The translations under genes and the position numbers were made by a program. The notes beneath the pieces were generated by a model that worked only from the letters and a program-made list of their open reading frames with translations, ran no database searches and was not told the DNA's origin. Shown here one piece after another: positions 45,533 through 53,515 of a DNA stretch of 64,000 bases; position 1 is the first letter of the stretch; each line of letters opens with the position of its first letter. Source of the stretch: Chloroflexus islandicus (GTDB lineage Bacteria; Chloroflexota; Chloroflexia; Chloroflexales; Chloroflexaceae). The stretch lies in the NCBI RefSeq assembly GCF_001650695.1, contig NZ_LWQS01000030.1, positions 1 through 64,000 of the forward strand. Direction: 5' to 3'.

Positions 45533-47002
45533 TTGGTTTATCGCTCCTTGCGCTTCGGTCTGGTCTCCCTCATCGTCCTCGCCTTCCTCCTTCCCCTCGC
45601 TATCACCACCGCTAACAATCCACCCTTCCGCCAATGGTTGCCCGCCGTCTTCGCGCCATCCGGCGAACCCCAGTATTGGATCAATGCGCCCTACTTTCCG
45701 GTGGCCAACGTTACCAATGACCGGTTCGATGAGATGGCGATCTTCTGGTTTGGCCAAGTCAGTTACACCAGCAACTATACCGATGTGCGGATTGGCTATA
45801 ACAACGAGGCGCTCTACCTCTATCTCGCGGTTTTTGACCGGCAACTTTGGTACGATACCACTCCTGCTGCCGCCGATCTGACCGCGTGGGATGCGGCGAC
45901 CGTCTTCATCGACACCGGCGGCGGCTCCCAGCTTGGGGCAACCAGTTACCGGCTGGTGGCCCAGTTTCGCGGCCCGCCTGAGCCGGATGCGCGCTATCAG
46001 TTGAGCCAGCGCGCCAGCGGCGGCAGTTGGGCGGCGGCTACTGTCGCGTTCAGCACCATCCCCGGCTGGCGCGGCGACTCACTCAATAACGATAACGATG
46101 AGGATCGCGGTTGGGCAATGACCTTCCGCATTCCCTTTACCAGCCTTGGTCTCGCTGGCCGGCCCGCCGATGGTACGCAGTGGCGGTTGGGGGTGATCGT
46201 GCATGACCGCGATAACGCTGCCGGCACGCCGATCGCCGATCAGGTCTGGCCGCCGAACCTCAACCCAAATCAACCCCGCACGTGGGGCGGTCTCCGTTTT
46301 GGCTTACCGGTCTACACCCCGCCGCCGGTCAGCGCCACGCAAGAGTACCTTCTCCGCCACGGCTTGAATGGCGTGACAGTGGCCGATGCCGGCGTTGGCG
46401 GGCAGAGTAGTACGGATGATCCGGATGATCCGGATGATCCGGAAGACAATATGTGCAATGCTGACGGCAATTTCTGGGATCGCTGGGGCAATTGGTCGCA
46501 GCCGGCGGATAAAGCTGATGTTAATATCCAAAATCAGGCTGATATTTCCGACTGGCCGTGTTTTGCCAAGTATTATCTCACCTTCCCGCTGAACAGCTTG
46601 CCCGCCGGGCGCACAGTGGTTTCGGCGAAGCTGATTCTGAGCCAGATGGGGAATGCGCAACCCCAAGACGCCAAGCCGTCACTGATCCAAGCAATGGTGG
46701 TGGGTGAGGATTGGAACCCTAATGCCCTAACGTGGAATAATGCGCCACTCGCGCGCGAGAACGGCGGCAGTTGTTGGATTGGGGTGATGTTCGACCAACC
46801 CGATTGGAACAATCTCCCGAAGTGCGAAATTGACGTCACGCGCGGCGTAGTGCAAGCGTATGCCAATGGCCAGCCGCTGCGGTTGGCGATCTATTCGGCG
46901 GATAGCGCCTACCACAGCGGCAAATTTTTTGTTACCAGCCGCACCGGCGATTGGAACGAGCAGAATCGTCCAACGTTGGTCGTGGTGTTGTCAAGGCCGT
47001 GA
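45533..47002 (+). CDS. Secreted CBM9-like and DNRLRE-type two-domain protein
   Basis: A 489-residue exported protein. I chose the TTG at 45533 because AGGAGG lies seven bases before it and it begins a clean signal peptide (SLRFGLVSLIVLAFLLPLAITTA); upstream in-frame codons give no signal. Domain 1 (about 40-260) resembles CBM9/DOMON-type carbohydrate-binding folds (DVRIGYNNEALYLYLAVFDR, AATVFIDTGGGSQ, WAMTFRIPFTSLG). An acidic linker DDPDDPDDPED is encoded by GATGATCCG repeats. Domain 2 (about 305-489) resembles DNRLRE/disaggregatase-like beta domains (YYLTFPLNSLPAGRTVVSAKL, WNPNALTWNNAP, DVTRGVVQAYANG). It probably binds extracellular glycan. It converges with the acylase gene, eight bases between stops. 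Confidence 0.65.
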   Translation: MVYRSLRFGLVSLIVLAFLLPLAITTANNPPFRQWLPAVFAPSGEPQYWINAPYFPVANVTNDRFDEMAIFWFGQVSYTSNYTDVRIGYNNEALYLYLAVFDRQLWYDTTPAAADLTAWDAATVFIDTGGGSQLGATSYRLVAQFRGPPEPDARYQLSQRASGGSWAAATVAFSTIPGWRGDSLNNDNDEDRGWAMTFRIPFTSLGLAGRPADGTQWRLGVIVHDRDNAAGTPIADQVWPPNLNPNQPRTWGGLRFGLPVYTPPPVSATQEYLLRHGLNGVTVADAGVGGQSSTDDPDDPDDPEDNMCNADGNFWDRWGNWSQPADKADVNIQNQADISDWPCFAKYYLTFPLNSLPAGRTVVSAKLILSQMGNAQPQDAKPSLIQAMVVGEDWNPNALTWNNAPLARENGGSCWIGVMFDQPDWNNLPKCEIDVTRGVVQAYANGQPLRLAIYSADSAYHSGKFFVTSRTGDWNEQNRPTLVVVLSRP

Positions 47003-47010
47003 CCCGGCGG

Positions 47011-49419
47011 TTACGGCGCCGGACGCAAGACCAAAGTTTCGCCCTCGATCGTGCCGCCAAAGCGCATCGGGATGTCTTCGACTCGCTGCCACCGCTCAAG
47101 GAAGTCGCTGTAGCGGCTGCTGAGCACGTTGCCTGATTGGCCGGTGGTGTGCATAAAGCGCGAGTTGGTGAGGTCGCTCAGATCGATGATCTGGCGGTAC
47201 GAGGGTGCATTGTATTGCAAGTATGGCTCGGTAATGCGCACCGGCGCGACGTTGACGGTGAAGGTGTCGCCGCCGTTGGGGATGCGCCGCTCAAACAATC
47301 CGCGCAAGGCCCCCACTTGGCTGAACGGGTTGTGCGGGAAGACCGCTTGGTGGACGCGATCCCAGCGCCAGCGCGCTGGATCGCTCTCGCCTTGCGCCGC
47401 CGCCATCGCGGTCAGGCCGTTGCTCAGCGCCTTGGCTAACGTCGCGGGACAATCCTCCTGCACCCCAATCGTTGTCACATCGTCGCACCATTCGCGCTGG
47501 CCATCGAGCAACACTGCCCGTAGCGCCAGCGCCGGGAAGTCGCGCCGGTTGCGGTAAGTGGTGGTAAAAACGTCGCGCAGCTCGTCGGCGAAGATCGCTT
47601 CGAGGGCGGCGTAGTAGTAGCCTTGATAGACGGCGGCGGCGGCGCTGTCACCGCGCATCGCGCCATCCCAACTGCGCAACAGCTCAAGCGCGGCGGCTTC
47701 GCGGTCGCCGGCAGGGGTCACGTTGCGAAAGACCGGCAACAGCTCGCGGGCCTGCGCTGAAACGACATCCCCCAACATCGCCCGCATATCATCCACCGTC
47801 AGCCGGTTACCCTGCTCGATCAGCTCGATGATGCGTTGGGCGCGGAATGGGGCGGCCCACGATGTGCCGAGCAGGTAGGGGTAGTCGTCGCCAACCACCC
47901 GGTTGTTGGCAGTAGCGACATAATCTTTCGGCGGGTTGTAGATATGCGGCAACTCCTCGAACGGAATGTAGCCAATCCATTCGTATTCGTCCGTCCACCC
48001 CGGCGCCGGCGTTCTGCCGTCACCGTTACGCCGGATCGGCACCGCACCCGGCGCGTAATAGCCGATATTCCCGTCAATATCGGCATACACGAAATTCTGC
48101 ATCGGCGTCTTGTAATCGCGCAACGCGGCGACAAACTCCTCCCAGTTCTGCGCGCGGTTAAGGTTGAGGAACGCGCGCATGGTCAGATCATCATCGTCGA
48201 GCGCCGTCCACCGAAAGGCGAGCGTGTCGGGCAGATCGCTCTGGACATCGCTGATGATCGGGCCGTGGCGCGTGATGCGTACCGTGAGCGTGATCGGGTC
48301 AGCGCCTTTGACTTGAATCACTTCGTTGATCAGCGTGACCGGTTCGCGCTGGCCATTATACTCGACATAATTTTGGGCGTCGATCCGTTCGATATACAAA
48401 TCCTGCACATCCGGGCCGGTATTGGTCACACCCCACGCGATCCGTTCGTTGTGGCCAATCACAATCGCCGGCAAGCCGGGGAAGGTCGCGCCGATCGCGT
48501 TGATCCGGCCACCCTGCATGTGGGCCAGATACCAGATCGAGGGGATGCGATTGCCGAGGTGGGGATCGTTGACCAGCAGCGGCTTGCCGCTAGCCGTGCG
48601 CGAACCGCCGATCACCCAATTGTTCGAGCCAGAGAGCAGATCGCCGAGACCGGTCGTCTGGTGGATCGTCTCCCACAGGTCGAGCATCGCTTGGGCGGTG
48701 GCGGGTTGGATCGGCGGGCCGGCGTGGCCAATCGTTGTGAGCTCCGGCATGCCTTCGGGCAAGATCAGCGGCCCGTCGGTGGTATAGGTCTGCATCAGAA
48801 AGTTGGCATCTTCGGGGCCGACTTTCGCGATCAGCAAGGCGCGCATGACCTCATCGCTCCAGTTGCCGCCGAGATCCCATGCCATCATTTTGGCCCACAC
48901 CAACGAATCGATCGGTTGCCACGGTTCGGGTTGCACGCCGAGGATCAGAAATTCGGGTGGCAGCGCCGGATTGGTGGCGAGAAACGCATTGACGCCAGCG
49001 GCATAGGCTTCCAACATCGCCAGCGTCTCGCCGTCGAGCTTCGCCAGCGCACTGCGGGCGGCACGGGCCACGCCGAGCGTGCGGAGAAACTTATCGGTAC
49101 GCAGTGTCGTCTCGCCAAACACCTCAGACAGGCGGGCATGGCCGATCCGGCGCTGCACTTCCATCTGCCAGAGCCGTTCTTGGGCATGGACAAACCCCAA
49201 GCCAAAGGCAGCATCATTCTCGGTAGCGCCGGTGATGTGGGCCACGCCGTCGCGATCGCGCACAATCGTCACCGGCCCGCTGATCCCACGCACCTGAATC
49301 TCGCCGCTGGTTTGTGGCAACGACCGCCGCAGCCAGAGATAGCCGCCCCCGCCGCCAACCACCGCTACTAACAGCACTAATACCAACACCCAGCCGGCAA
49401 TTCGCATCAGCAACCGCAT
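47011..49419 (-). CDS. Penicillin-acylase family N-terminal nucleophile hydrolase
   Basis: An 802-residue membrane-anchored precursor. One N-terminal hydrophobic segment (about 5-30, LVLVLLVAVVGGGGGYLWL) tethers it outside the cell. The alpha-chain part has VTIVRDRDGVAHITGATENDAAFGLGFVHAQERLWQME, standard for the family. The cleavage and nucleophile site is GSNNWVIGG (Ser at about 265), followed by NDPHLGNRIPSIWYLAHM. Members are self-processed and cleave amides such as penicillin side chains or acyl-homoserine lactones; the natural substrate here is unknown. The ATG at 49419 has AGAGGGG six bases upstream. The long opposite-strand frame over this gene is a shadow. Confidence 0.85.
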   Translation of the reverse strand: MRLLMRIAGWVLVLVLLVAVVGGGGGYLWLRRSLPQTSGEIQVRGISGPVTIVRDRDGVAHITGATENDAAFGLGFVHAQERLWQMEVQRRIGHARLSEVFGETTLRTDKFLRTLGVARAARSALAKLDGETLAMLEAYAAGVNAFLATNPALPPEFLILGVQPEPWQPIDSLVWAKMMAWDLGGNWSDEVMRALLIAKVGPEDANFLMQTYTTDGPLILPEGMPELTTIGHAGPPIQPATAQAMLDLWETIHQTTGLGDLLSGSNNWVIGGSRTASGKPLLVNDPHLGNRIPSIWYLAHMQGGRINAIGATFPGLPAIVIGHNERIAWGVTNTGPDVQDLYIERIDAQNYVEYNGQREPVTLINEVIQVKGADPITLTVRITRHGPIISDVQSDLPDTLAFRWTALDDDDLTMRAFLNLNRAQNWEEFVAALRDYKTPMQNFVYADIDGNIGYYAPGAVPIRRNGDGRTPAPGWTDEYEWIGYIPFEELPHIYNPPKDYVATANNRVVGDDYPYLLGTSWAAPFRAQRIIELIEQGNRLTVDDMRAMLGDVVSAQARELLPVFRNVTPAGDREAAALELLRSWDGAMRGDSAAAAVYQGYYYAALEAIFADELRDVFTTTYRNRRDFPALALRAVLLDGQREWCDDVTTIGVQEDCPATLAKALSNGLTAMAAAQGESDPARWRWDRVHQAVFPHNPFSQVGALRGLFERRIPNGGDTFTVNVAPVRITEPYLQYNAPSYRQIIDLSDLTNSRFMHTTGQSGNVLSSRYSDFLERWQRVEDIPMRFGGTIEGETLVLRPAP

Positions 49420-49461
49420 TGTTGCCCCTCTACACTTCAACGCGCTTCAGTTGTGGCGGTG

Positions 49462-49470
49462 ATTATAGCA
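49462..49470 (-). promoter_or_regulatory. Extended -10 promoter of the acylase gene
   Basis: On the minus strand the sequence reads TGCTATAAT about 42 bases before the start codon at 49419. No good -35 is present. It is identical to the elements at 29161 and 55433. Confidence 0.55.
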
Positions 49471-49508
49471 TAGGTTAGGGATGACGAGGAGCGGGGCACT
49501 GTGTGGGA

Positions 49509-49583
49509 TGAATAGCCACGAAAAGACACAAAATGCACAAAAACGTACAATTTTTGCGCCTTTTGCGTCTCTTTGTGGCTATT
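49509..49583. repeat. Long imperfect inverted repeat (GAATAGCCAC)
   Basis: GAATAGCCAC at 49509-49518 faces GTGGCTATTC at 49574-49583, and the next 25 bases on each side also pair with few mismatches (AAAAGACACAAAATG against the complement of GCGCCTTTTGCGTCTC). A related single arm (CTTTTGTAGCTCTTTGCGGC) lies at about 50162-50181. It is a hairpin-forming dispersed repeat. Confidence 0.7.
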
Positions 49584-49669
49584 CGGCGCCGTGCCCCCAC
49601 CCTCGGCCCCTCCCCCGCTGGGGGAGGGGAAGCGACACCTTTCAAGTAGCCTGTTCCGCCGAAGCAGGA

Positions 49670-49765
49670 GATTGCTTCGGGCGCTACGCGCCCTCGCAAT
49701 GACAAAAGATTGGCAGCGTCGCACCCCAGTTGTCATTGCGAGCCGCCGGAGGCGGCGAAGCAATC
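49670..49765. repeat. Facing pair of GATTGCTTCG...CTCGCAATGAC units
   Basis: A 34-base unit at 49670-49703 and its inverted relative at 49732-49765, each with an inner GC palindrome. Longer variants of the unit occur at 52193, 52682 and 53171. This kind of extragenic palindrome is common in many bacterial genomes. Confidence 0.7.
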
Positions 49766-50059
49766 CCCCGCGAGTACGCGAGCGGAACCTTTCCGTCGAA
49801 GGAGGAACGTGCTGCGAGTGCTGGCGGTAAACAGACCCTCACCCCCTGCCCCTCTCCCGCGACGCGGGAGAGGGGCGCTGCTGTGTTCCGCTCAAGCGAT
49901 GCCTCGTTCGTAGACAATGCAGCTCCCCCTCTCCCGCCGTGAGGTGGGAGAGGGGGTTGGGGGGTGAGGGCCGACGACAAAGGCGCAGCGCGGGCCGAGG
50001 CGCAGGAGCGCCGGACGGTTGTCCGGCTCTGCAGAGGACGCAGAGGGTTTTGAGATAGT

Positions 50060-50148
50060 GATCATCCTCCGCAGACGCAGAAATGAGCGATCCGCGCACT
50101 AACGTCGCTTGTTCGCCGTAGATCATCCTCCGCAGACGCAGAAATGAG
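50060..50148. repeat. 28-base direct repeat, two copies
   Basis: Perfect copies at 50060-50087 and 50121-50148 (GATCATCCTCCGCAGACGC, then AGAAATGAG) with 33 bases between them. There is no third copy and no cas gene, so it is not called CRISPR. Confidence 0.7.
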
Positions 50149-50290
50149 GTACAGGTTGTGCCTTTTGTAGCTCTTTGCGGCTAGTCCACCGTAAATATCC
50201 TGACACCTCGTTGTAGCCGAGATGGTTTCTTGTGGTATAGTTATATACTATATTATTAGTACGATTGATGTGCTGGTCACCAGTAATCTC

Positions 50291-51394
50291 ATGGCTGCCG
50301 AACCGTCTGACAATCCAGACCTGCCCCTGCCTCCCATCCCTCCCAACGAGGAGGAGCGGCTGCGCGAGCTGGAGAGCTACCATATCCTCGACACCTTGCC
50401 CGAACAGGTGTACGAGGATGTTGTCCGGCTGGCGGCTTATATTTGCCAGACCCCGATGGCGCTGGTCAATTTGATCGACCGTGACCGGCAGTGGTCGAAG
50501 GCGCGGCTGGGTTTCGCCGATAACGAGGTGGATCGTAAACTGGCTTTCTGTTCATATACGATCAATTACCCTGATGATGTGTTTGTGGTACAAGACGCGA
50601 CCTGCGATCCCCGTTTTGCCAATAACCCGTTTGTGCGCGGCGATCCCTATATTCGCTTTTATGCCGGCGCGCCGCTCGTGACAGCAAATGGCTATGCACT
50701 AGGCACCGTATGCGTGGTTGATCTGCAACCCCACCAATTGTTACCCGAACAGGTTGAGATGCTGCGGGTGCTATCACGGCATGTTGTGCATCATCTCGAA
50801 TTGCGCCGTGATCTGTTGCAACTCGAACAACGGTTGTTGGCCCACGAGCAAGAACGCCATTCGCTTCAAGCCTATTTGCACAGCCTCGAAACCCGGCTGG
50901 CCGAGGTGCAGCAGCAGGTGTTGACCGATCCGCTGACCGGGTTGCTGAACCGGCGTGGGTTTGATCTGCGCTTGAACGAGGAGTTCGATCGCGCCCGCCG
51001 CTATCAAGCGCCGTTATCGTTGTTGTTGATTGATGTTGACTATTTCAAAGAGTTTAATGACACGTTTGGTCACGTCGCCGGCGATGAGACGTTGCGTATC
51101 GTGGCGCAGGCGTTGAACGAAGGCAGCCGCAAGCACGACTTTATTGCCCGCTATGGCGGCGAGGAGTTTGCCGTGATTTTGCCCGCCACCGGCAGCGACG
51201 GCGCGTATGTATTGGCCGAGCGGCTGCGCCGGCTGGTGCAACAAGCGGCATGGCCGCTCCGTCCGGTGACGATCAGTGTGGGTGGGGCAAGCCTCACTGA
51301 TGATATGTTGAGTGTCTGCGATCTGATCGATCGGGCGGATCAGGCGTTGTATGAAGCTAAACGAAGTGGGCGCAATCTGTGTGTGGTGCGGTAG
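50291..51394 (+). CDS. GAF-GGDEF diguanylate cyclase
   Basis: A 367-residue cytoplasmic protein when started at the ATG at 50291; an earlier ATG at 50222 lies in what looks like the promoter, so I left it out. A GAF domain (about 30-165, family motif ILDTLPEQVYEDVVRLAAYICQ) is followed by a short coiled coil (about 175-212) and a GGDEF domain (about 213-365) with LTDPLTGLLNRRGF, the active-site GGEEF and an inhibitory I-site RxxD (RKHD) five residues before RYGGEEF. It should make cyclic di-GMP from GTP in response to a ligand or redox signal sensed by GAF, with product feedback. It probably influences surface glycan or gliding; that link is inference. Confidence 0.88.
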   Translation: MAAEPSDNPDLPLPPIPPNEEERLRELESYHILDTLPEQVYEDVVRLAAYICQTPMALVNLIDRDRQWSKARLGFADNEVDRKLAFCSYTINYPDDVFVVQDATCDPRFANNPFVRGDPYIRFYAGAPLVTANGYALGTVCVVDLQPHQLLPEQVEMLRVLSRHVVHHLELRRDLLQLEQRLLAHEQERHSLQAYLHSLETRLAEVQQQVLTDPLTGLLNRRGFDLRLNEEFDRARRYQAPLSLLLIDVDYFKEFNDTFGHVAGDETLRIVAQALNEGSRKHDFIARYGGEEFAVILPATGSDGAYVLAERLRRLVQQAAWPLRPVTISVGGASLTDDMLSVCDLIDRADQALYEAKRSGRNLCVVR

Positions 51395-51410
51395 ACGCTA
51401 TTCTGTTATG

Positions 51411-51437
51411 GAGTGCGGCAGTGCCACTGCCGCACTT
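51411..51437. repeat. GAGTGCGGCAGT palindrome between convergent genes
   Basis: AGTGCGGCAGTG (51412-51423) and CACTGCCGCACT (51425-51436) are perfect inverted arms. It fills most of the gap between the stop of the GGDEF gene and the stop of the TrhA gene, so it may also act as a two-way terminator. Confidence 0.65.
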
Positions 51438-51442
51438 GTTGC

Positions 51443-52090
51443 TTACAACACCACCGAAACCACCGCGCCAAAGTGCAACACGCTGCCCAGCAACACAAAG
51501 CCGTGCCAGATGTTGTGCATATAGCGGCGCTGCGAAAGCATGTAGAAGGGAGTTCCGGCAGTATATGCCACGCCGCCGGCAACCAGCAAACCGATGGTTA
51601 ATGGGTTGAGTGCGGTGAACACCTGATCAGCGGCAATCACCACCAGCCAGCCGAGCGCAATGTAGATCAGGGTCGAGAGCAGGCGAAACCGTCCGGTCAG
51701 AAAGAGCTTCATCACCACTCCGGCCAGCGCCAGCCCCCAAACGAGGCCAAAGAGCGTCCACCCCAACGTGCCGCGCAAACTCACCAGCGTGAACGGGGTG
51801 TAGGTGCCGGCAATCAGCAAAAAGATCGCGCTATGGTCAAAGATTTCGAGGATTGCCCGCCGGCGCGGTTCGCGGCTGGCGTGGTAGAGCGTAGAAGCAA
51901 GGTAGAGCAAGGTCAGCGTCACGCAGAAGATCGTCGCGCCGGCGATTTGCCAGCCGTCGCCGCGTTGCCAGACCGTGCCGAGCAAGATCGCGCCGGCCAG
52001 CGCACTGAGCGCCGCTCCGGCGCCGTGCGTGATCACGTTGATCAGCTCTTCGTGCGGCGAGAAGTGTTCGGTTGGTTGGAGTGTCGTCAT
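51443..52090 (-). CDS. trhA: TrhA/hemolysin III family membrane protein
   Basis: A 215-residue protein with seven hydrophobic segments. Conserved features of the PAQR/hemolysin III family are EELINVITHGAGAALS near the start, STLYHAS and IFDHSAIFLLIAGTYTPF in the middle, and RYMHNIWHGFVLLGSVLHFGAV at the end; the histidines of these motifs form the metal site. Bacterial members (TrhA, YqfA) affect membrane energetics and lipid homeostasis; the haemolysin name is historical. It is a single-gene unit with AGGTG before the ATG. Confidence 0.88.
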   Translation of the reverse strand: MTTLQPTEHFSPHEELINVITHGAGAALSALAGAILLGTVWQRGDGWQIAGATIFCVTLTLLYLASTLYHASREPRRRAILEIFDHSAIFLLIAGTYTPFTLVSLRGTLGWTLFGLVWGLALAGVVMKLFLTGRFRLLSTLIYIALGWLVVIAADQVFTALNPLTIGLLVAGGVAYTAGTPFYMLSQRRYMHNIWHGFVLLGSVLHFGAVVSVVL

Positions 52091-52192
52091 AAAGGCACCT
52101 GTGATGACTATAAAAGGGTTTTACCTCATCCGAATCGATCTCCTGCGAGCACGGTTTGCACCTACTCAGGCACGACCTCCGCTGACGCGGGA

Positions 52193-53229
52193 GATTGCTT
52201 CGGTCGGGCGGCAGCCAGCGGTACTGGCCGCCGCCACTCCCTCGCAATGACAAGAGGGCGCGCCGCCCTCGCAATACTGATCCCTCTCCCACCTTCCCCC
52301 GCTGGGGTTCAAGGGCGGACAGAGCGTATAAGCGCAGATGGGGTTGAAGGCGTTGCGATGCGCTGGTTTGCCCCCACCCCCTGCCCCTCCCCCGCTGGGG
52401 GAGGGGTGATGGGGAGTGCAGCATGGGGCTTTATGGCATCGTACAGCAATCAACGGTTGTGCTCGACCAAACATTCTGTCCGCCTCTAAACCCACGAGTG
52501 CAGGAGGAGGGCATTGCTGCAAGCCGCTCTCGCAGTGCCGTACCTGCCCACCTCGCAGCTCACCCTCTCCTGCCGTCAGGTCAGGTGGGAGAGGGGAACG
52601 GGGTGCGGGCCTTCAGCCCGCGCAGCGGGCTTCGTAACCCTAGCCCGGCCCTTTAGGGCCGGGCGCCTTGCTACCGCGAGGGATTGCTTCGGTCGGGTGG
52701 CAGCCAGCGGTGCTGGCCGCCCCCACTCCCTCGCAATGACAAGAGGGCGCGCCGCCCTCGCAATACTGATCCCTCTCCCACCTTCCCCCGCTGGGGTTCA
52801 AGGGCGGACAGAGCGTATAAGCGCAGATGGGGTTGAAGGCGTTGCGATGCGCTGGTTTGCCCCCACCCCCTGCCCCTCCCCCGCTGGGGGAGGGGTGATG
52901 GGGAGTGCAGCATGGGGCTTTATGGCATCGTACAGCAATCAACGGTTGTGCTCGACCAAACATTCTGTCCGCCTCTAAACCCACGAGTGCAGGAGGAGGG
53001 CATTGCTGCAAGCCGCTCTCGCAGTGCCGTACCTGCCCACCTCGCAGCTCACCCTCTCCTGCCGTCAGGTCAGGTGGGAGAGGGGAACGGGGTGCGGGCC
53101 TTCAGCCCGCGCAGCGGGCTTCGTAACCCTAGCCCGGCCCTTTAGGGCCGGGCGCCTTGCTACCGCGAGAGATTGCTGCGGTCGGACGGCAGCTAGCGGT
53201 GCTGGCCGCCCCTACTCCCTCGCAATGAC
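52193..53229. repeat. 489-base tandem duplication with partial third copy
   Basis: Unit A is 52193-52681, unit B is 52682-53170, and a third unit is truncated at about 53229. A few differences are seen in the first 60 bases and none that I can find in the remaining 430. Each unit contains a GATTGCTTCG/CTCGCAATGAC unit, a full MITE-like element (52294-52510 and 52783-52999), and the AGCCCGCGCAGCGGGCTTCG hairpin module. The near identity indicates a recent event. Confidence 0.9.
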
Positions 53230-53383
53230 ACTTGGGTCTCTCATTGCGCGCCGAGTGCAAGGATAGAGCGCCGCTCGGCCCCCGCGCGGCGAAGTCTTAC
53301 CTGTTTGAGTATGCAATGGCAGAGTATTCTCGGCTAGTGTCGCGCGTCCTGAAGAGGTTATGACTGTAGTCACAACGAGGATA

Positions 53384-53488
53384 TGGAGTGCGGCAGTCAA
53401 ACTGCCGCACTCCACAATGTTGCGTGTGAGGGTGTGCTGTCAAATGACCAAAGGCAACAATCTGCCCGTTAAACTGCCGCACTCCATA
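53384..53488. repeat. Palindrome GGAGTGCGGCAGT with second half-copy
   Basis: GGAGTGCGGCAGT (53385-53397) pairs perfectly with ACTGCCGCACTCC (53401-53413). A right arm alone recurs at 53473-53485. The pair lies just past the stop of the protease gene and could end its transcription. Confidence 0.7.
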
Positions 53489-53515
53489 ACGTCGCCGATA
53501 AGGGTAACTCTTTCC

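Larger units (their letters stand above)
49420..50290. other. Repeat-rich divergent gap
   Basis: No gene in 871 bases. After the acylase promoter come a 75-base inverted repeat (49509-49583), a CCCCTCCCCCGC hairpin, two facing copies of a GATTGCTTCG/CTCGCAATGAC unit (49670-49765), two CTCTCCCGC-type hairpins (about 49850-49960), a GCCGGAC/GTCCGGC palindrome near 50012-50024, two 28-base direct repeats (50060-50148), and the AT-rich promoter area of the GGDEF gene (about 50215-50270, with TATACT and TATATT as possible -10 elements). Confidence 0.65.
52091..53515. other. Long non-coding gap made of repeats
   Basis: No gene is called in 1,425 bases. Almost all of it is the tandem duplication (52193-53229) and the palindrome cluster (53384-53488). 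The short frames seen in it are repeated twice at a spacing of 489 bases with the same translation and are not coding. About 53230-53380 shows nothing recognisable. Confidence 0.75.

Noticed and set aside
47836-49371. A 511-codon plus-strand frame opposite the penicillin-acylase gene
   Set aside because: The sequence is rich in Arg, His and Gly, has no recognisable motif, and lies entirely over a gene with a clear catalytic site. It is a shadow of high-GC coding DNA.
50060-50148. Two 28-base repeats 33 bases apart, resembling a mini-CRISPR
   Set aside because: Only two repeats, no third, no leader, no cas genes in the window, and the repeat resembles neighbouring GC-rich dispersed repeats (GCAGAGGACGCAGAGG).
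52166-53145. Several short frames repeated twice with the same translation
   Set aside because: They copy the 489-base duplication and fall in hairpin repeats. Translations are Pro/Arg/Ser-rich and not protein-like.
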